Assembly (NCBI RefSeq): GCF_004137255.1
Contig: NZ_SDWT01000001.1
Span: forward strand, 2,976,001 to 3,040,000
DNA length: 64,000 nucleotides
Reading direction: 5' to 3'
Source: Nocardioides oleivorans
GTDB taxonomy: Bacteria; Actinomycetota; Actinomycetes; Propionibacteriales; Nocardioidaceae
Positions within the stretch are counted from its first letter, which is position 1, and each line of letters opens with the position of its first letter. Below, piece after piece: positions 1 to 8,770 of the stretch. Below the pieces are notes generated by a model. That model ran no database searches. It was not told where the DNA came from and saw nothing but the letters and a program-made list of their open reading frames with translations. A program made the translations under genes and the position numbers.

Positions 1-869
1 TGCGCCGGCTGGAGCGCGGCGAGCAGCTGGCGCGCCGAGACCCGCGTCTCGAGGCAGCCGCGATTGCCGCAGCGGCACACGTCGCCCTCCTCGCCGATCT
101 GGACGTGCCCGAGCTCGCCGGCCATCCCGGTCGCGCCGCGGTGCACGCGCCCGCCGAGGACCAGGCCGGACCCGACGCCGCTGGCGAGCTTGACGTAGAC
201 CACGTCGTGGTGGCCGCGGGCCGCACCGTGGCGGACCTCGGCGAGCGCCCCGAGGTTGGCGTCGTTGTCGACGATCACCGGCGCCTGGATGCGCTGCTCG
301 AGCTCGTGGGCCGGGTTCACGCCGCGCCAGCCCGGCAGGATGCCCGTGCTCACCATGCTCGTCTCGCGGTCGATCGGCGCCGGCACGCACATCCCCGCAG
401 CGTGCACGTCGTCCGGGTCGAGACCGGCGGCCGCCAGGGTCTCGCGGATCATCGTGGCCGCGACGTCGAGCGTCGACGGCCCCGCGGTGTCCACGTCGAA
501 GCGGCGCACGTCCTCGGCGAGCACGCCGCCCGTCGGCCCGGCCGCGGCCACCCGCACGTGGCCGTGGCCGATGTCGACCCCCACCACCCCGCCGGGCGGC
601 GTCGCGAGCTCGACCAGCACCGGCGGCCGTCCCGACCCGCCCTTGTGCGGGCGACCGGTGGTCGTCTCGCGCACCTGGCCGCCGCCGAGCATCTCGTTGA
701 CCAGGCTCGACACGGTGGTCGCCGACAGCCCGCTCGCGCGGGCGAGCTCGGCCCGGCTCTGCGGACCGTCGGTGACGAGGTGCCCGAGGATCAGGCGCCG
801 GTTGGCGCGCCTCAGGTCCTCCAGCGAACCACCACGGGCCCGGGCGGGCGGGGGAGTCGGCACTCGCAC
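1..869 (-). CDS. ROK-family transcriptional regulator (3' end outside window)
   Basis: An N-terminal winged helix-turn-helix (about residues 15-65, with SRAELARASGLSATTVSSL) is followed by a ROK sugar-kinase-like domain. The phosphate-binding stretch VVGVDIGHGHVRVAA and the ROK zinc motif CRCGNRGCLET near the cut end are visible. ROK regulators usually bind a sugar or sugar phosphate and repress nearby sugar genes. The divergent family-3 glycosidase is the obvious candidate target, which is inference from position. The start is a GTG. A second in-frame GTG lies two codons downstream, and the upstream ribosome site is weak, so the exact start is uncertain. The C-terminus is lost at the window edge. 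Confidence 0.9.
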   Translation of the reverse strand, partial: MRVPTPPPARARGGSLEDLRRANRRLILGHLVTDGPQSRAELARASGLSATTVSSLVNEMLGGGQVRETTTGRPHKGGSGRPPVLVELATPPGGVVGVDIGHGHVRVAAAGPTGGVLAEDVRRFDVDTAGPSTLDVAATMIRETLAAAGLDPDDVHAAGMCVPAPIDRETSMVSTGILPGWRGVNPAHELEQRIQAPVIVDNDANLGALAEVRHGAARGHHDVVYVKLASGVGSGLVLGGRVHRGATGMAGELGHVQIGEEGDVCRCGNRGCLETRVSARQLLAALQPA

Positions 870-921
870 TCTTTTCTGCGGGAAGCGGACGAAAGACCGG
901 CTCGAGGGCCCGCTTTCGACA

Positions 922-951
922 TTGACGCGCACGATAGCGGGTTCCTACGTT
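922..951 (+). promoter_or_regulatory. Candidate promoter of the glycosidase gene, with possible ROK operator
   Basis: TTGACG (922-927) and TACGTT (946-951) are separated by 18 bp, a good match to a housekeeping promoter, and lie about 55 bp before the glycosidase ATG. Just upstream are two interleaved inverted pairs: AAGCGG (883-888) with CCGCTT (910-915), and CGAAAG (890-895) with CTTTCG (913-918). They lie between the divergent regulator and the glycosidase and could be the operator. That role is inference. Confidence 0.45.
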
Positions 952-1005
952 CGATGTGACGGGCGTCACTCGACGCTCTCGAACTCGGGTCAAGGGAGCA
1001 CCTCC

Positions 1006-3045
1006 ATGTCACGTCCACCCCTCACGCAGCACCCCAGCAGTCGCAGACCGGTCCGCAGGTCCGGCCGGACCGCCGTCGGCGTCCTCGCAGCCGCGGCCCT
1101 CTCCGCCGGCCTGCTGGCCGCGGTGACCGCCCCGTCCGGCGCCGACGTGCAGGACGCGTCCGCGGCCCCCGCCGATGCGGCGTACCGCAACGCGCGGCTC
1201 CCGGTCGAGAAGCGGGTCCGCGACCTGCTCGGCCGGATGACCCTCGCCGAGAAGATCGGCCAGATGACGCAGGCCGAGCGGATCGACGTCGACGCCGACA
1301 CGTCCCTGATCACCACCAACGGCCTCGGCAGCATCCTGTCCGGCGGCGGCTCCACGCCCACCCCCAACACGGCCTCGGCGTGGGCCGACATGGTCGACCG
1401 CTACCAGCAGGCGGCGCTCGACAGCCGGCTCGGCATCCCGTTGATCTACGGCGTGGACTCCGTCCACGGCCACGGCAACCTGGTGGGCGCGACCATCTTC
1501 CCGCACAACATCGGGCTCGGCGCGACGCGCGACCCGGGGCTCGTCGAGCGGGCCGCCGAGATCACCGCCGAGGAGACCCGTGCCTCCGGACCCCAGTGGG
1601 CCTTCGCGCCCTGCCTGTGCGTCGCCCGCGACGACCGCTGGGGGCGCACCTACGAGTCGTTCGGTGAGGACCCCGACCTCGTCACCCGCATGACCGTCGC
1701 CGTCCGCGGCCTGCAGGGCCGGCCCGGCCAGCTCGACGACCCGACCCACGTCCTGGCCTCGGCCAAGCACTTCGCCGGCGACGGCCTCACGTCCTACGAC
1801 GAGGAGGCCGTCGGCACCGGCGCCTACCCCATCGACCAGGGCATCACCGAGGTCGACCACGCGACGTTCGACGACCTGGCGCTCGCGCCCTACTGGCCGG
1901 CGATCCGCAAGTACGACGTCGGGTCGGTCATGCCGTCGTACTCCAGCGTCGACTGGACCGAGGACGGCCTCGGCAACCCGACCAAGATGCACGCCAGCGA
2001 GGAGCTCCTCACCGGCGTGCTCAAAGGCGACATGCGCTTCGACGGCATCGTCATCTCCGACTGGCGGGCCATCCGGCAGCTGCCCGGTGACTACCGCGCG
2101 CAGGTGAAGGCATCCGTGCTCGCCGGCGTCGACATGTTCATGGAGCCGATCCAGGCGCCCAACAACCCCTCCGGCTGGGACGAGTTCATCCCGACGCTGA
2201 CCGAGCTCGTCGACAGCGGCGAGGTGCCGGTCTCCCGGATCGACGACGCGGTCACGCGGATCCTGACCAAGAAGTTCGAGCTCGGCCTCTTCGAGCACCC
2301 CTTCACCGACCGCACGTACATCGACGACATCGGCAGCGCCCAGCACCGCAAGGTCGCCCGCGAGGCCGTCGCGAAGTCGCAGGTGCTGCTCAAGAACGAG
2401 CGTCGCGCCGTCCCGCTGGCCCGCAAGAAGCCGGTGTACGTCGCCGGCGCGAAGGCCGACAGCATCGGCGACCAGGCCGGTGGCTGGACGGTGACGTGGC
2501 AGGGCGGCTCGACCAACGAGATCCCCGGCAACACGATCCTCGACGGCGTCCGCGGCGAGGCCACGCGCGTGACGTGGAGCGCCGACGGCTCGAGGCCCGT
2601 GCCGAAGAACGCGTCCGCCGTGGTCGTCGTCGGCGAGACGCCCTACGCCGAGGGCTTCGGCGACATCGGCGGCCCGCAGTGGGGCTACGACCCGGGTGAC
2701 AACGGCGTGCCGCGGCCGGCGCAGACGATGCAGCTCTCGCAGGCCGACCAGGACCTCGTCCGCACCGTCTGCTCGAAGGTCGAGACCTGTGTCGTCGTCC
2801 TGCTGTCCGGGCGCCCGCTGGTGATCGAGCCGTCGCTACTCGCCGAGGTCGACGCGCTGCAGGCCGCGTGGCTGCCCGGCAGCCAGGGCGAGGGCGTGAC
2901 CGACGTGCTGTTCGGCCGCACGCCCTACACCGGCAAGCTGCCGGTGAGCTGGCCGCGCAGCGTCGCCCAGGAGCCGATCAACGTCGGTGACGCCGACTAC
3001 GACCCGCTGTTCCGCTACGGCTGGGGCCTCCGCGCCAAGCGCTGA
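1006..3045 (+). CDS. Secreted glycoside hydrolase family 3 protein (beta-glucosidase-like)
   Basis: This 679-aa protein begins with a twin-arginine-rich segment and a hydrophobic stretch (VGVLAAAALSAGLLAAV), so export is likely. The GH3 N-terminal barrel shows the substrate motif KHFAGDG (Lys254-His255) and the nucleophile region GIVISDW with Asp352. The C-terminal GH3 domain follows (VVVVGETPYAEGFGD, then LPGSQGEGVTDVLFG near the end). GH3 enzymes of this type release terminal beta-linked glucose or related sugars from oligosaccharides. The start ATG has GGGAG (994-998) in front of it. Upstream in-frame codons run through the divergent regulator and are not coding. It probably acts outside the cell and feeds sugar to the cytoplasm, with the divergent ROK gene as regulator. 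Confidence 0.93.
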   Translation: MSRPPLTQHPSSRRPVRRSGRTAVGVLAAAALSAGLLAAVTAPSGADVQDASAAPADAAYRNARLPVEKRVRDLLGRMTLAEKIGQMTQAERIDVDADTSLITTNGLGSILSGGGSTPTPNTASAWADMVDRYQQAALDSRLGIPLIYGVDSVHGHGNLVGATIFPHNIGLGATRDPGLVERAAEITAEETRASGPQWAFAPCLCVARDDRWGRTYESFGEDPDLVTRMTVAVRGLQGRPGQLDDPTHVLASAKHFAGDGLTSYDEEAVGTGAYPIDQGITEVDHATFDDLALAPYWPAIRKYDVGSVMPSYSSVDWTEDGLGNPTKMHASEELLTGVLKGDMRFDGIVISDWRAIRQLPGDYRAQVKASVLAGVDMFMEPIQAPNNPSGWDEFIPTLTELVDSGEVPVSRIDDAVTRILTKKFELGLFEHPFTDRTYIDDIGSAQHRKVAREAVAKSQVLLKNERRAVPLARKKPVYVAGAKADSIGDQAGGWTVTWQGGSTNEIPGNTILDGVRGEATRVTWSADGSRPVPKNASAVVVVGETPYAEGFGDIGGPQWGYDPGDNGVPRPAQTMQLSQADQDLVRTVCSKVETCVVVLLSGRPLVIEPSLLAEVDALQAAWLPGSQGEGVTDVLFGRTPYTGKLPVSWPRSVAQEPINVGDADYDPLFRYGWGLRAKR

Positions 3046-3067
3046 CCCCTGCCAGCCCGTCGTCCCC

Positions 3068-3073
3068 TAGGGT
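3068..3073 (+). promoter_or_regulatory. Leaderless-type -10 element (amidohydrolase)
   Basis: TAGGGT ends 6 nt before the ATG, so transcription would start at or next to the start codon. No clear -35 is visible. Confidence 0.5.
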
Positions 3074-3079
3074 CGGGCC

Positions 3080-4159
3080 ATGCGAGCCCAGCGCTTCCAT
3101 GGCCCGGCCCTGCCCGACGGCGAGGTCGTCGACCTCTACGTCGTCGACGGGCGGATCACCTACGAGCCACAGCCCGGTGCCGACACGGTCGCCGGTGGGT
3201 GGATCGTCCCCGGGCTCGTCGACGCCCACTGCCACCTCGGGCTCGACGACTTCGGCGCCACCGACGACGCCGCCACCGAGCAGCAGGCGATCGACGACCG
3301 TGACGGGGGAGCGCTGCTCGTCCGTGACGCCGGGTCCGCGGCCGACACCCGCTGGATCCACGACCGCGACGACCTGCCGCGGCTGATCCGGTGCGGGCGC
3401 CACATCGCAGCCACCAGGCGCTACATCCGCGGCTACGCCCACGAGGTCGAGCCCGCCGACCTGGCGACGTACGCCGCCCAGGAGGCGCGCAACGGAGACG
3501 GCTGGATCAAGCTCGTCGGTGACTGGATCTCCCGCGACGAGGGCGACCTCGCCCCGTCGTTCCCCGCCGACGCCTTCAAGGACGCCATCGACGCGGCCCA
3601 CGCCGAGGGTGCGAAGGTCACCGCGCACTGCTTCGGCCACGGTGTGCTCCCCGGCCTCATCGCGGCCGGCATCGACTGCATCGAGCACGGCACCGGCCTC
3701 ACCGAGGACCTCATCGACGCGATGGTCGCGCACGGCACCCGCCTGGTGCCGACCGTGATGCAGCTCGACAAGTTCCCCGAGCACGCCGCTGCCGGCCAGG
3801 AGCGCTTCCCGGCCTACGCCGCCACGATGACCGACCTCTACTCCCGGATGCCGGCCACGATCATGGCCGCCCACGAGGCCGGCGTGCCGATCTACGCCGG
3901 CTCGGACGGCGGCGGCATCAGCCGGCACGGCAACATCGCCGGCGAGGTCGAGGCCCTCGTCCGCATCGGGATGCCGGCCCACGACGCTCTGGGCGCCGCG
4001 AGCTGGCGGGCCCGCGAGTGGCTCGGTGCCGACGGCCTCGAGGAGGGCGCGTCGGCGGACTTCGTCGTCTACGACCGCAACCCGGTCGACGACCTGTCCG
4101 TGCTGCGTACGCCGACCGCGATCGTGCTCCGCGGGCAGCAGGTCAGTCCACGTCGATGA
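3080..4159 (+). CDS. Metal-dependent amidohydrolase family protein
   Basis: This 359-aa protein has the amidohydrolase-superfamily layout: a small beta-sandwich at both ends and a TIM barrel between. Metal ligands visible are His50 and His52 (VDAHCHLG), Lys144 (KLVGD, possibly carbamylated), His183 (TAHCFGHG), His203 (CIEHGTG) and an Asp in YAGSDGGG. It resembles the imidazolonepropionase/prolidase-like branch, but the substrate cannot be read from the sequence. The gene follows the glycosidase by 34 bp but appears to have its own promoter. Its last 17 bases overlap the end of the convergent VanW gene. Confidence 0.85.
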   Translation: MRAQRFHGPALPDGEVVDLYVVDGRITYEPQPGADTVAGGWIVPGLVDAHCHLGLDDFGATDDAATEQQAIDDRDGGALLVRDAGSAADTRWIHDRDDLPRLIRCGRHIAATRRYIRGYAHEVEPADLATYAAQEARNGDGWIKLVGDWISRDEGDLAPSFPADAFKDAIDAAHAEGAKVTAHCFGHGVLPGLIAAGIDCIEHGTGLTEDLIDAMVAHGTRLVPTVMQLDKFPEHAAAGQERFPAYAATMTDLYSRMPATIMAAHEAGVPIYAGSDGGGISRHGNIAGEVEALVRIGMPAHDALGAASWRAREWLGADGLEEGASADFVVYDRNPVDDLSVLRTPTAIVLRGQQVSPRR

Positions 4160-5024
4160 CCTCGACCCCCGGGCCGGGCTCGTAGACCACGAGCGCGCAG
4201 TTGCTCTTCATCAGCTCCTCGCCCACCTGGACGCCGGTGCGGCGGTCGATGACCCGCCGCCAGATCTGGTTGCGGCGGTAGACCTGCCCGTCGCGGCGCA
4301 GGAACTGCTCGCCGCGCGCCTCGACCTTGTAGGAGCGGGTCGGGCGCTCGTCGGTGCGCAGCTGTCCGTGGAGGTAGCGCTCACCCACCCAGGTCCGGAG
4401 CTGGAAGGGACGGTCGGTGTCGTTGCGCACCACGAGGTCGACGTAGTTGTAGACGATCGAGCAGCCCACTCCCCACGGCAGCACGCGGCCCTTGTCGGGG
4501 AACGGGTCGAAGGAGTGCTCCGAGCGCTCGACGACGGTCATGGGGGAGTGCAGCACCATCCAGTGCACGAGGTTGGCGATCTGGCAGATGCCGCCGCCGA
4601 CGCCCGCCTCGGCCTCGCCGTTGGAGAGCTTCATCCCGTCGACGTAGCCCTTGCGCCTCGTGCAGTTGCCCACGACCCGGTTGAAGGAGAAGGTCTCGCC
4701 CGGCGCGATGACGATGCCGTCGATGCGCTGTGCTGCCAGGCGCAGGTTGGTCACCTTGTTGCGCTGGAGGTGCATCTGGTCGGCGGCGAGCTCGCGCAGC
4801 AGCAGCGACCCGTGCTGCTTGAGCCGGACCGGCAGGTCCGCGGAGGCGCGGTGCGAGGCCCAGACGACGCGTCCTGACCAGGCATCGCGCACCCACTGCG
4901 TACGTCGTCTCGCCCGGTGCGCGGCCATCGCCGCGGGGAGCAGCCACGGGTGGCGCTGGGTCAGGCGCGGGGGAGAGGTGAGTCGGGCCGGGAGCTCCAG
5001 CGGCTCGACGTCGACGGTCGTCAT
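4143..5024 (-). CDS. VanW family protein
   Basis: This 293-aa protein has a VanW domain in its central part: GETFSFNRVVGN, then GVGGGICQIANLVHW and LPWGVGCSIVYNYVDL. The family is widespread in Gram-positive bacteria and was first noticed beside vancomycin-resistance genes, but its biochemical role is not established. No signal peptide is evident, because the N-terminus is proline and arginine rich. The reading frame stays open far upstream, across the neighbouring GNAT and rpsP genes. The ATG at 5024 is chosen because recognisable VanW-type sequence begins shortly after it and because the upstream part is antisense to real genes. Confidence 0.82.
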   Translation of the reverse strand: MTTVDVEPLELPARLTSPPRLTQRHPWLLPAAMAAHRARRRTQWVRDAWSGRVVWASHRASADLPVRLKQHGSLLLRELAADQMHLQRNKVTNLRLAAQRIDGIVIAPGETFSFNRVVGNCTRRKGYVDGMKLSNGEAEAGVGGGICQIANLVHWMVLHSPMTVVERSEHSFDPFPDKGRVLPWGVGCSIVYNYVDLVVRNDTDRPFQLRTWVGERYLHGQLRTDERPTRSYKVEARGEQFLRRDGQVYRRNQIWRRVIDRRTGVQVGEELMKSNCALVVYEPGPGVEVIDVD

Positions 5025-5105
5025 GCCCGTTGGACGCCGCAGGCCCGGGGTTGGTTGCGCGAAACCGGTTTGTGGTCGGCGCGGTCGCCACGATGGGATG
5101 TCGCC

Positions 5106-5822
5106 ATGAGCACCCTCGTCGACCTCTACCCGCCGTTCGGCCTGCGCGTCGTCGCCGGTCCGCTGGAGCTGCGCGGGCTCACCGACGACCTGCTCCTCGA
5201 GCTGTGCGAGCTCGCCGAGCGCGGCATCCACGACCCCGAAGCGATGCCGTTCTTCTTCCCCTGGACCGACGCGCCCGCCGGGCAGCTCGCCCGCAACACG
5301 GCGGCGTACCACTGGGGCAAGCGCTCGACGTTCACCCCGGACGACTTCTGCCTCGACCTCGCGGTGCTGCTCGACGGCCGCGTCATCGGCGCCCAGGGAG
5401 TCGCCGCCCGCCACTTCCCGGTGACGCGCACCGGTGAGACCGGCTCGTGGCTCGGGCGGGAGCTCCAGGGCCGCGGGCTCGGCACGGCGATGCGTCGCGC
5501 CTTCTGCGAGCTGCTGTTCGACCACCTCGGGTTCGAGGAGATCACCTCGGCGGCCTTCGTGGACAACCCCGCCTCGCTCGGCGTCTCCCGCAAGGTCGGC
5601 TACCGGCCCACCGCGGTGCGGCGCCTCAAGCGCCGGGAGGGGGAGCTGGCCCTCAACCAGGAGCTGGTCCTCACGCCCCAGGCGCTCGTGCGCGGGGACG
5701 TCCCGATCGAGGTGAGCGGCGCAGCGGCCGTACGCGCCTTCATCGGCCTCGACGACGCGCCTGACGACGCCCCTGATTACGCCCCCGACCACGCGACTGA
5801 CACCGCGCGCGGCGACGCCTGA
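5106..5822 (+). CDS. GNAT family N-acetyltransferase
   Basis: This 238-aa protein has the RimJ/RimL-like GNAT pattern. The acetyl-CoA loop is ELQGRGLGTAMRRAF, followed by FVDNPASLGVSRKVGYRP, where the Asn and the late aromatic residue match ribosomal-protein and antibiotic acetyltransferases. The substrate is unknown. The C-terminal tail is a low-complexity run of D/A/P repeats (DDAPDDAPDYAPDHATD). It is divergent from the VanW gene. The next gene downstream is rpsP, with its own leader, so operon linkage is unlikely. Confidence 0.86.
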   Translation: MSTLVDLYPPFGLRVVAGPLELRGLTDDLLLELCELAERGIHDPEAMPFFFPWTDAPAGQLARNTAAYHWGKRSTFTPDDFCLDLAVLLDGRVIGAQGVAARHFPVTRTGETGSWLGRELQGRGLGTAMRRAFCELLFDHLGFEEITSAAFVDNPASLGVSRKVGYRPTAVRRLKRREGELALNQELVLTPQALVRGDVPIEVSGAAAVRAFIGLDDAPDDAPDYAPDHATDTARGDA

Positions 5823-5850
5823 GCGCCCAATTGGTCGCACGGGCGACCTG

Positions 5851-5990
5851 TCTGGCAGAATCTTTCCTCGTGTCCTGCGCGTCCGGGCCCTCTCACCCGA
5901 ACGCACAGCACCCATCGAGTGGCCGGACCCGGTGACCCCACCTGGCAACGGTCCCTCACCCACGACAATTTCTGAGGAGACACCACAAAC
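5851..5990 (+). promoter_or_regulatory. Leader region of the rpsP operon
   Basis: The 9-mer TCTGGCAGA (5851-5859) recurs at 8582-8590 upstream of rplS. TTGGTC (5831-5836) lies 18 bp before CAGAAT (5855-5860) and could be the promoter. A leader of about 125 nt follows, ending in the ribosome site GAGGAGA (5974-5980). I see no confident RNA fold. Confidence 0.4.
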
Positions 5991-6509
5991 GTGGCCGTCA
6001 AGATTCGCTTGAAGCGCCTGGGCAAGATCCGGGTGCCGCAGTACCGCATCGTCGTCGTCGACTCGCGCAAGAAGCGCGACGGCAAGGTCCTCGAGGAGAT
6101 CGGCAAGTACCACCCCAAGGAGGAGCCCTCGTTCATCGAGGTGACCTCCGACCGGGCCCAGTACTGGCTCGGCGTGGGCGCACAGCCCTCCGAGGCCGTC
6201 GAGGCGATCCTCAAGGTCACCGGTGACTGGCAGACGTTCAAGGGCCTGCCGGGCACCGAGGGCACCCTCAAGGTGAAGGAGCCCAAGCGCTCCAAGCTCG
6301 ACATCTTCAACGAGGCCCTCAAGGAGGCCGCCTCGGAGCCCAAGGGCGCCGCGACGACCGCCAAGAAGAAGGCCGAGAAGAAGACCGAGGAGCCCGCCGC
6401 CGAGGCCCCTGCCGAGGTCCCCGCCGACGAGACCCCCGAGGGTGCTGCCGAGGCCGCTGAGGCTGCCGAGACGGTCACCGCCGAGGACGCCGGCAAGAGC
6501 GAGGCGTGA
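5991..6509 (+). CDS. rpsP: 30S ribosomal protein S16 with extended acidic/lysine tail
   Basis: The first 80 or so residues are a canonical S16 ([20 protein letters not shown], then [16 protein letters not shown]). Residues from about 105 to 172 form a low-complexity tail rich in Ala, Glu and Lys, as in other actinobacterial S16 proteins. The tail roughly doubles the length compared with E. coli. S16 assembles early in the 30S body. The GTG start has a good GAGGAGA site 10 nt upstream. The gene overlaps khpA by GTGA, so the two are translationally coupled. Confidence 0.97.
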   Translation: MAVKIRLKRLGKIRVPQYRIVVVDSRKKRDGKVLEEIGKYHPKEEPSFIEVTSDRAQYWLGVGAQPSEAVEAILKVTGDWQTFKGLPGTEGTLKVKEPKRSKLDIFNEALKEAASEPKGAATTAKKKAEKKTEEPAAEAPAEVPADETPEGAAEAAEAAETVTAEDAGKSEA

Positions 6510-6757
6510 CCGACGTGCTGGCCGAGGCTCTCGAGCACCTGGTGCGCGGAATCGTCGACCACCCCGACGACGTCACGGTCCGCGACAAGCAGATGCGTCG
6601 TGGCTCGATCCTCGAGGTCCGGGTCCACCCCGACGACCTCGGCAAGGTGATCGGCCGCAACGGCCGCACCGCGACCGCCTTCCGCACCGTCGTCTCGGCC
6701 CTCGCCGGCCGTGGCGGTGCACGGGTCGACTTCGTCGACACCGACCGCAGGCGGTAG
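6506..6757 (+). CDS. khpA: KH-domain RNA-binding protein (KhpA/YlqC type)
   Basis: This 83-aa protein is a single KH domain with the [11 protein letters not shown] loop, the signature RNA-binding GxxG. The family partners with KhpB/EloR in other Gram-positives and affects cell elongation and RNA binding. It is routinely found between rpsP and rimM, as here. The start GTG overlaps the rpsP stop. Confidence 0.93.
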   Translation: MTDVLAEALEHLVRGIVDHPDDVTVRDKQMRRGSILEVRVHPDDLGKVIGRNGRTATAFRTVVSALAGRGGARVDFVDTDRRR

Positions 6758-6770
6758 TCACAGCTCCATC

Positions 6771-6803
6771 GACGGGCGTCACCCCACCGGGGTGGCGCCC
6801 GTC
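6771..6803 (+). terminator. Strong hairpin between khpA and rimM
   Basis: GACGGGCGTCACCCC (6771-6785) pairs with GGGGTGGCGCCCGTC (6789-6803) across an ACC loop: 14 Watson-Crick pairs plus one G-U. There is no U-tract. Because rimM has its own promoter-like hexamer 26 bp further on, a terminator or partial terminator separating the two transcripts is plausible. Confidence 0.55.
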
Positions 6804-6828
6804 GTGCGTCCCACCCGTCCGGCCCCTC

Positions 6829-6834
6829 TACTCT
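6829..6834 (+). promoter_or_regulatory. Leaderless-type -10 element (rimM)
   Basis: TACTCT ends 6 nt before the rimM GTG. It cannot be a ribosome-binding site. It follows the hairpin at 6771-6803, which suggests a separate rimM-trmD transcript. Confidence 0.5.
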
Positions 6835-6840
6835 TGCCCG

Positions 6841-7407
6841 GTGAGCGAGGACATCGAGGTCGTGGTCGGCCGCATCGGCAAGCCCCACGGCATCCGCGGC
6901 GAGGTCACGCTCGACGTACGCACCGACGAGCCCGAGCGGCGCTTCGCACCCGGTACGACGCTGCGCGCGCAGGCCCCGGCCGGCGCGGACCGTCGGCCGG
7001 CGTCGCTCACCGTCGCCCGCGCCCGCTGGCACCAGAGCACGCTCCTGGTCACCTTCGAGGAGCTGACCGACCGCACCACGGCCGAGGCCGCGCGCGGCAC
7101 CGTCCTCCACGCCACCCTCGGCCACGACGAGGTGCCCGACGACCCGGACGAGTACTACGACCACCAGCTCGTCGGCCTGGCCGTCGTCGACCTCGACGGC
7201 GCCCCGCTCGGCACGGTCAAGGCGCTCGTGCACGGGTTCGCCCAGGACCTGCTGACCGTCCGCACGACCGACGGCCGTGACGCCCTCGTGCCGTTCGTGA
7301 GCGCGCTCGTGCCGGAGGTCGACCTCGAGGCAGGTCGGGTCGTCGTCGCCGACCGGCCCGGACTCGTCCAGCCCTTCCCGGAGGACGTCGCCGAGGGCGA
7401 GTCGTGA
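6841..7407 (+). CDS. rimM: Ribosome maturation factor RimM
   Basis: This 188-aa protein has the N-terminal RimM barrel ([18 protein letters not shown]) and a C-terminal PRC-like domain ([17 protein letters not shown], then DLLTVRT and ALVPFV). RimM binds S19 and helps mature the 3' domain of the 30S subunit. The GTG start is fixed by conserved sequence beginning six residues later and by the -10-like hexamer. The end overlaps trmD by GTGA. Confidence 0.96.
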   Translation: MSEDIEVVVGRIGKPHGIRGEVTLDVRTDEPERRFAPGTTLRAQAPAGADRRPASLTVARARWHQSTLLVTFEELTDRTTAEAARGTVLHATLGHDEVPDDPDEYYDHQLVGLAVVDLDGAPLGTVKALVHGFAQDLLTVRTTDGRDALVPFVSALVPEVDLEAGRVVVADRPGLVQPFPEDVAEGES

Positions 7408-8573
7408 TCCTCGACTACGTCTCCATCTTCCCGGAGTTCTTCGCCCCCCTCCAGCTGTCCCTGCCCGGCAAGGCGGTGGCCAAGGGGCTGGTCACCTTCG
7501 GGGTGCACGACCTGCGCGGCTACACGACCGACCGGCACCGGACGGTCGACGACTCGCCCTACGGCGGCGGAGCGGGCATGGTGATGAAGCCCGGGCCGTG
7601 GGGCGAGGCCTTCGACGACCTCACGGGTCCCGGCACCACCATCGTCTTCACGACCCCGTCGGGCGAACCCTTCGACCAGAGGATGGCCGAGGAGCTGGCC
7701 GGGGCCGAGCACCTGCTCTTCGCGTGCGGCCGCTACGAGGGCATCGACCAGCGCGTCCTCGACCACGCGCGCGAGCGGGCCGTGGTCCGCGAGATCAGCC
7801 TCGGCGACTACGTCCTCAACGGCGGCGAGGTCGCGGCGTTGGCGATCACCGAGGCGGTCGTCCGGCTGCTGCCCGGCTTCATGGGCAACGCCGAGTCGCT
7901 GGTCGAGGAGTCGCACGCCGACGGCCTGCTCGAGTACCCCGTCTACACCAAGCCGGCCTCGTGGCGCGGTCACGAGGTCCCCGAGGTGCTGCTCTCGGGC
8001 GACCACGGCCGGATCGCCGCCTGGCGCCGCGCGCAGGCCGAGGCCCGCACCGCCGAGCGCCGGCCCGACCTCTTGGCGCGCACCGGTGTGGTGTCCGGCC
8101 TCGGCGACCTCGACGTACGCCCTGCCGTGCCCGCCGACGCGGGCGAGGTCCTCACCCTCCAGCGCGCCTGCTGGTTCCAGGAGATGGAGGCCAACCCGGG
8201 GGTGGAGATCCCGGCGCTGCGCGAGTCGCTCGACGACGTGCGCCGCGGGCTGGGGGAGTGGACGGTGATGGTCGCCCGCGAGCCGTCGACGGGGCGCCTC
8301 GTGGGGGCGGTGCGCGGCCGCGTGGACCACGGGGAGTGGGACATCGGCCGGATCATGGTCGCGCCCGACCTGCAGGGACGCGGCCTGGGGCGCGCGCTCC
8401 TCGAGCTCGTCCAGGACCTCGCGCCCGACGACGTGGAGACCTACGTCCTCTTCACGGGTGCCAGGTCGCTGGACAACCAGCGGATGTACAAGAAGGCCGG
8501 CTTCCGGATGCGGCCCGACCGGACGTCGCCGCCGGGCGCGGTCGTGCTCACCAAGAAGCGGATTTCCCGCTGA
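7404..8573 (+). CDS. trmD: tRNA (guanine37-N1)-methyltransferase TrmD fused to a GNAT acetyltransferase domain
   Basis: Residues 1 to about 230 are a complete Trm[14 protein letters not shown], the disordered lid [15 protein letters not shown], and the knot region [13 protein letters not shown] and [11 protein letters not shown]. TrmD makes m1G37 in tRNA, which prevents +1 frameshifting. From about residue 236 to 389 an in-frame GNAT domain follows, with [11 protein letters not shown], the acetyl-CoA loop [17 protein letters not shown], and [12 protein letters not shown]. The linker has no good internal start. The GNAT substrate is unknown. The family length is normally 230-270 aa, so this is a true fusion. 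The GTG start overlaps rimM. Confidence 0.94.
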   Translation: MILDYVSIFPEFFAPLQLSLPGKAVAKGLVTFGVHDLRGYTTDRHRTVDDSPYGGGAGMVMKPGPWGEAFDDLTGPGTTIVFTTPSGEPFDQRMAEELAGAEHLLFACGRYEGIDQRVLDHARERAVVREISLGDYVLNGGEVAALAITEAVVRLLPGFMGNAESLVEESHADGLLEYPVYTKPASWRGHEVPEVLLSGDHGRIAAWRRAQAEARTAERRPDLLARTGVVSGLGDLDVRPAVPADAGEVLTLQRACWFQEMEANPGVEIPALRESLDDVRRGLGEWTVMVAREPSTGRLVGAVRGRVDHGEWDIGRIMVAPDLQGRGLGRALLELVQDLAPDDVETYVLFTGARSLDNQRMYKKAGFRMRPDRTSPPGAVVLTKKRISR

Positions 8574-8770
8574 CGGCACGCTCTGGCAGACTTCACCCTT
8601 GGTCTGCTCGTGACCAGGGTCGCCCGGACGCACCACAGGTGCACCGCCCCGGGGTCCCGCCGAACCGCACCTGCCACAGGGGGCGCGCCGGCCGGTCGCC
8701 TCGAGCACCGACAGGCACGATCACCACCCACTATGTCCGCGGCTGACCTGTGGCACTCGCGAGGAGCATC
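8574..8770 (+). promoter_or_regulatory. Leader region upstream of rplS
   Basis: This 197-bp gap holds TCTGGCAGA (8582-8590, shared with the rpsP leader). An imperfect hairpin CCTTGGTC/GACCAGGG lies just after it, and CAGGTGC (8636-8642) is complementary to GCACCTG (8667-8673). It ends with the ribosome site GAGGAGC (8761-8767). A structured L19 leader is plausible but unproven. Confidence 0.4.

Noticed and set aside
4143..6113. Very long minus-strand frame continuing upstream of the VanW gene
   Set aside because: The part beyond 5024 is antisense to the GNAT and rpsP genes and has low-complexity charged sequence typical of GC-rich shadow frames.
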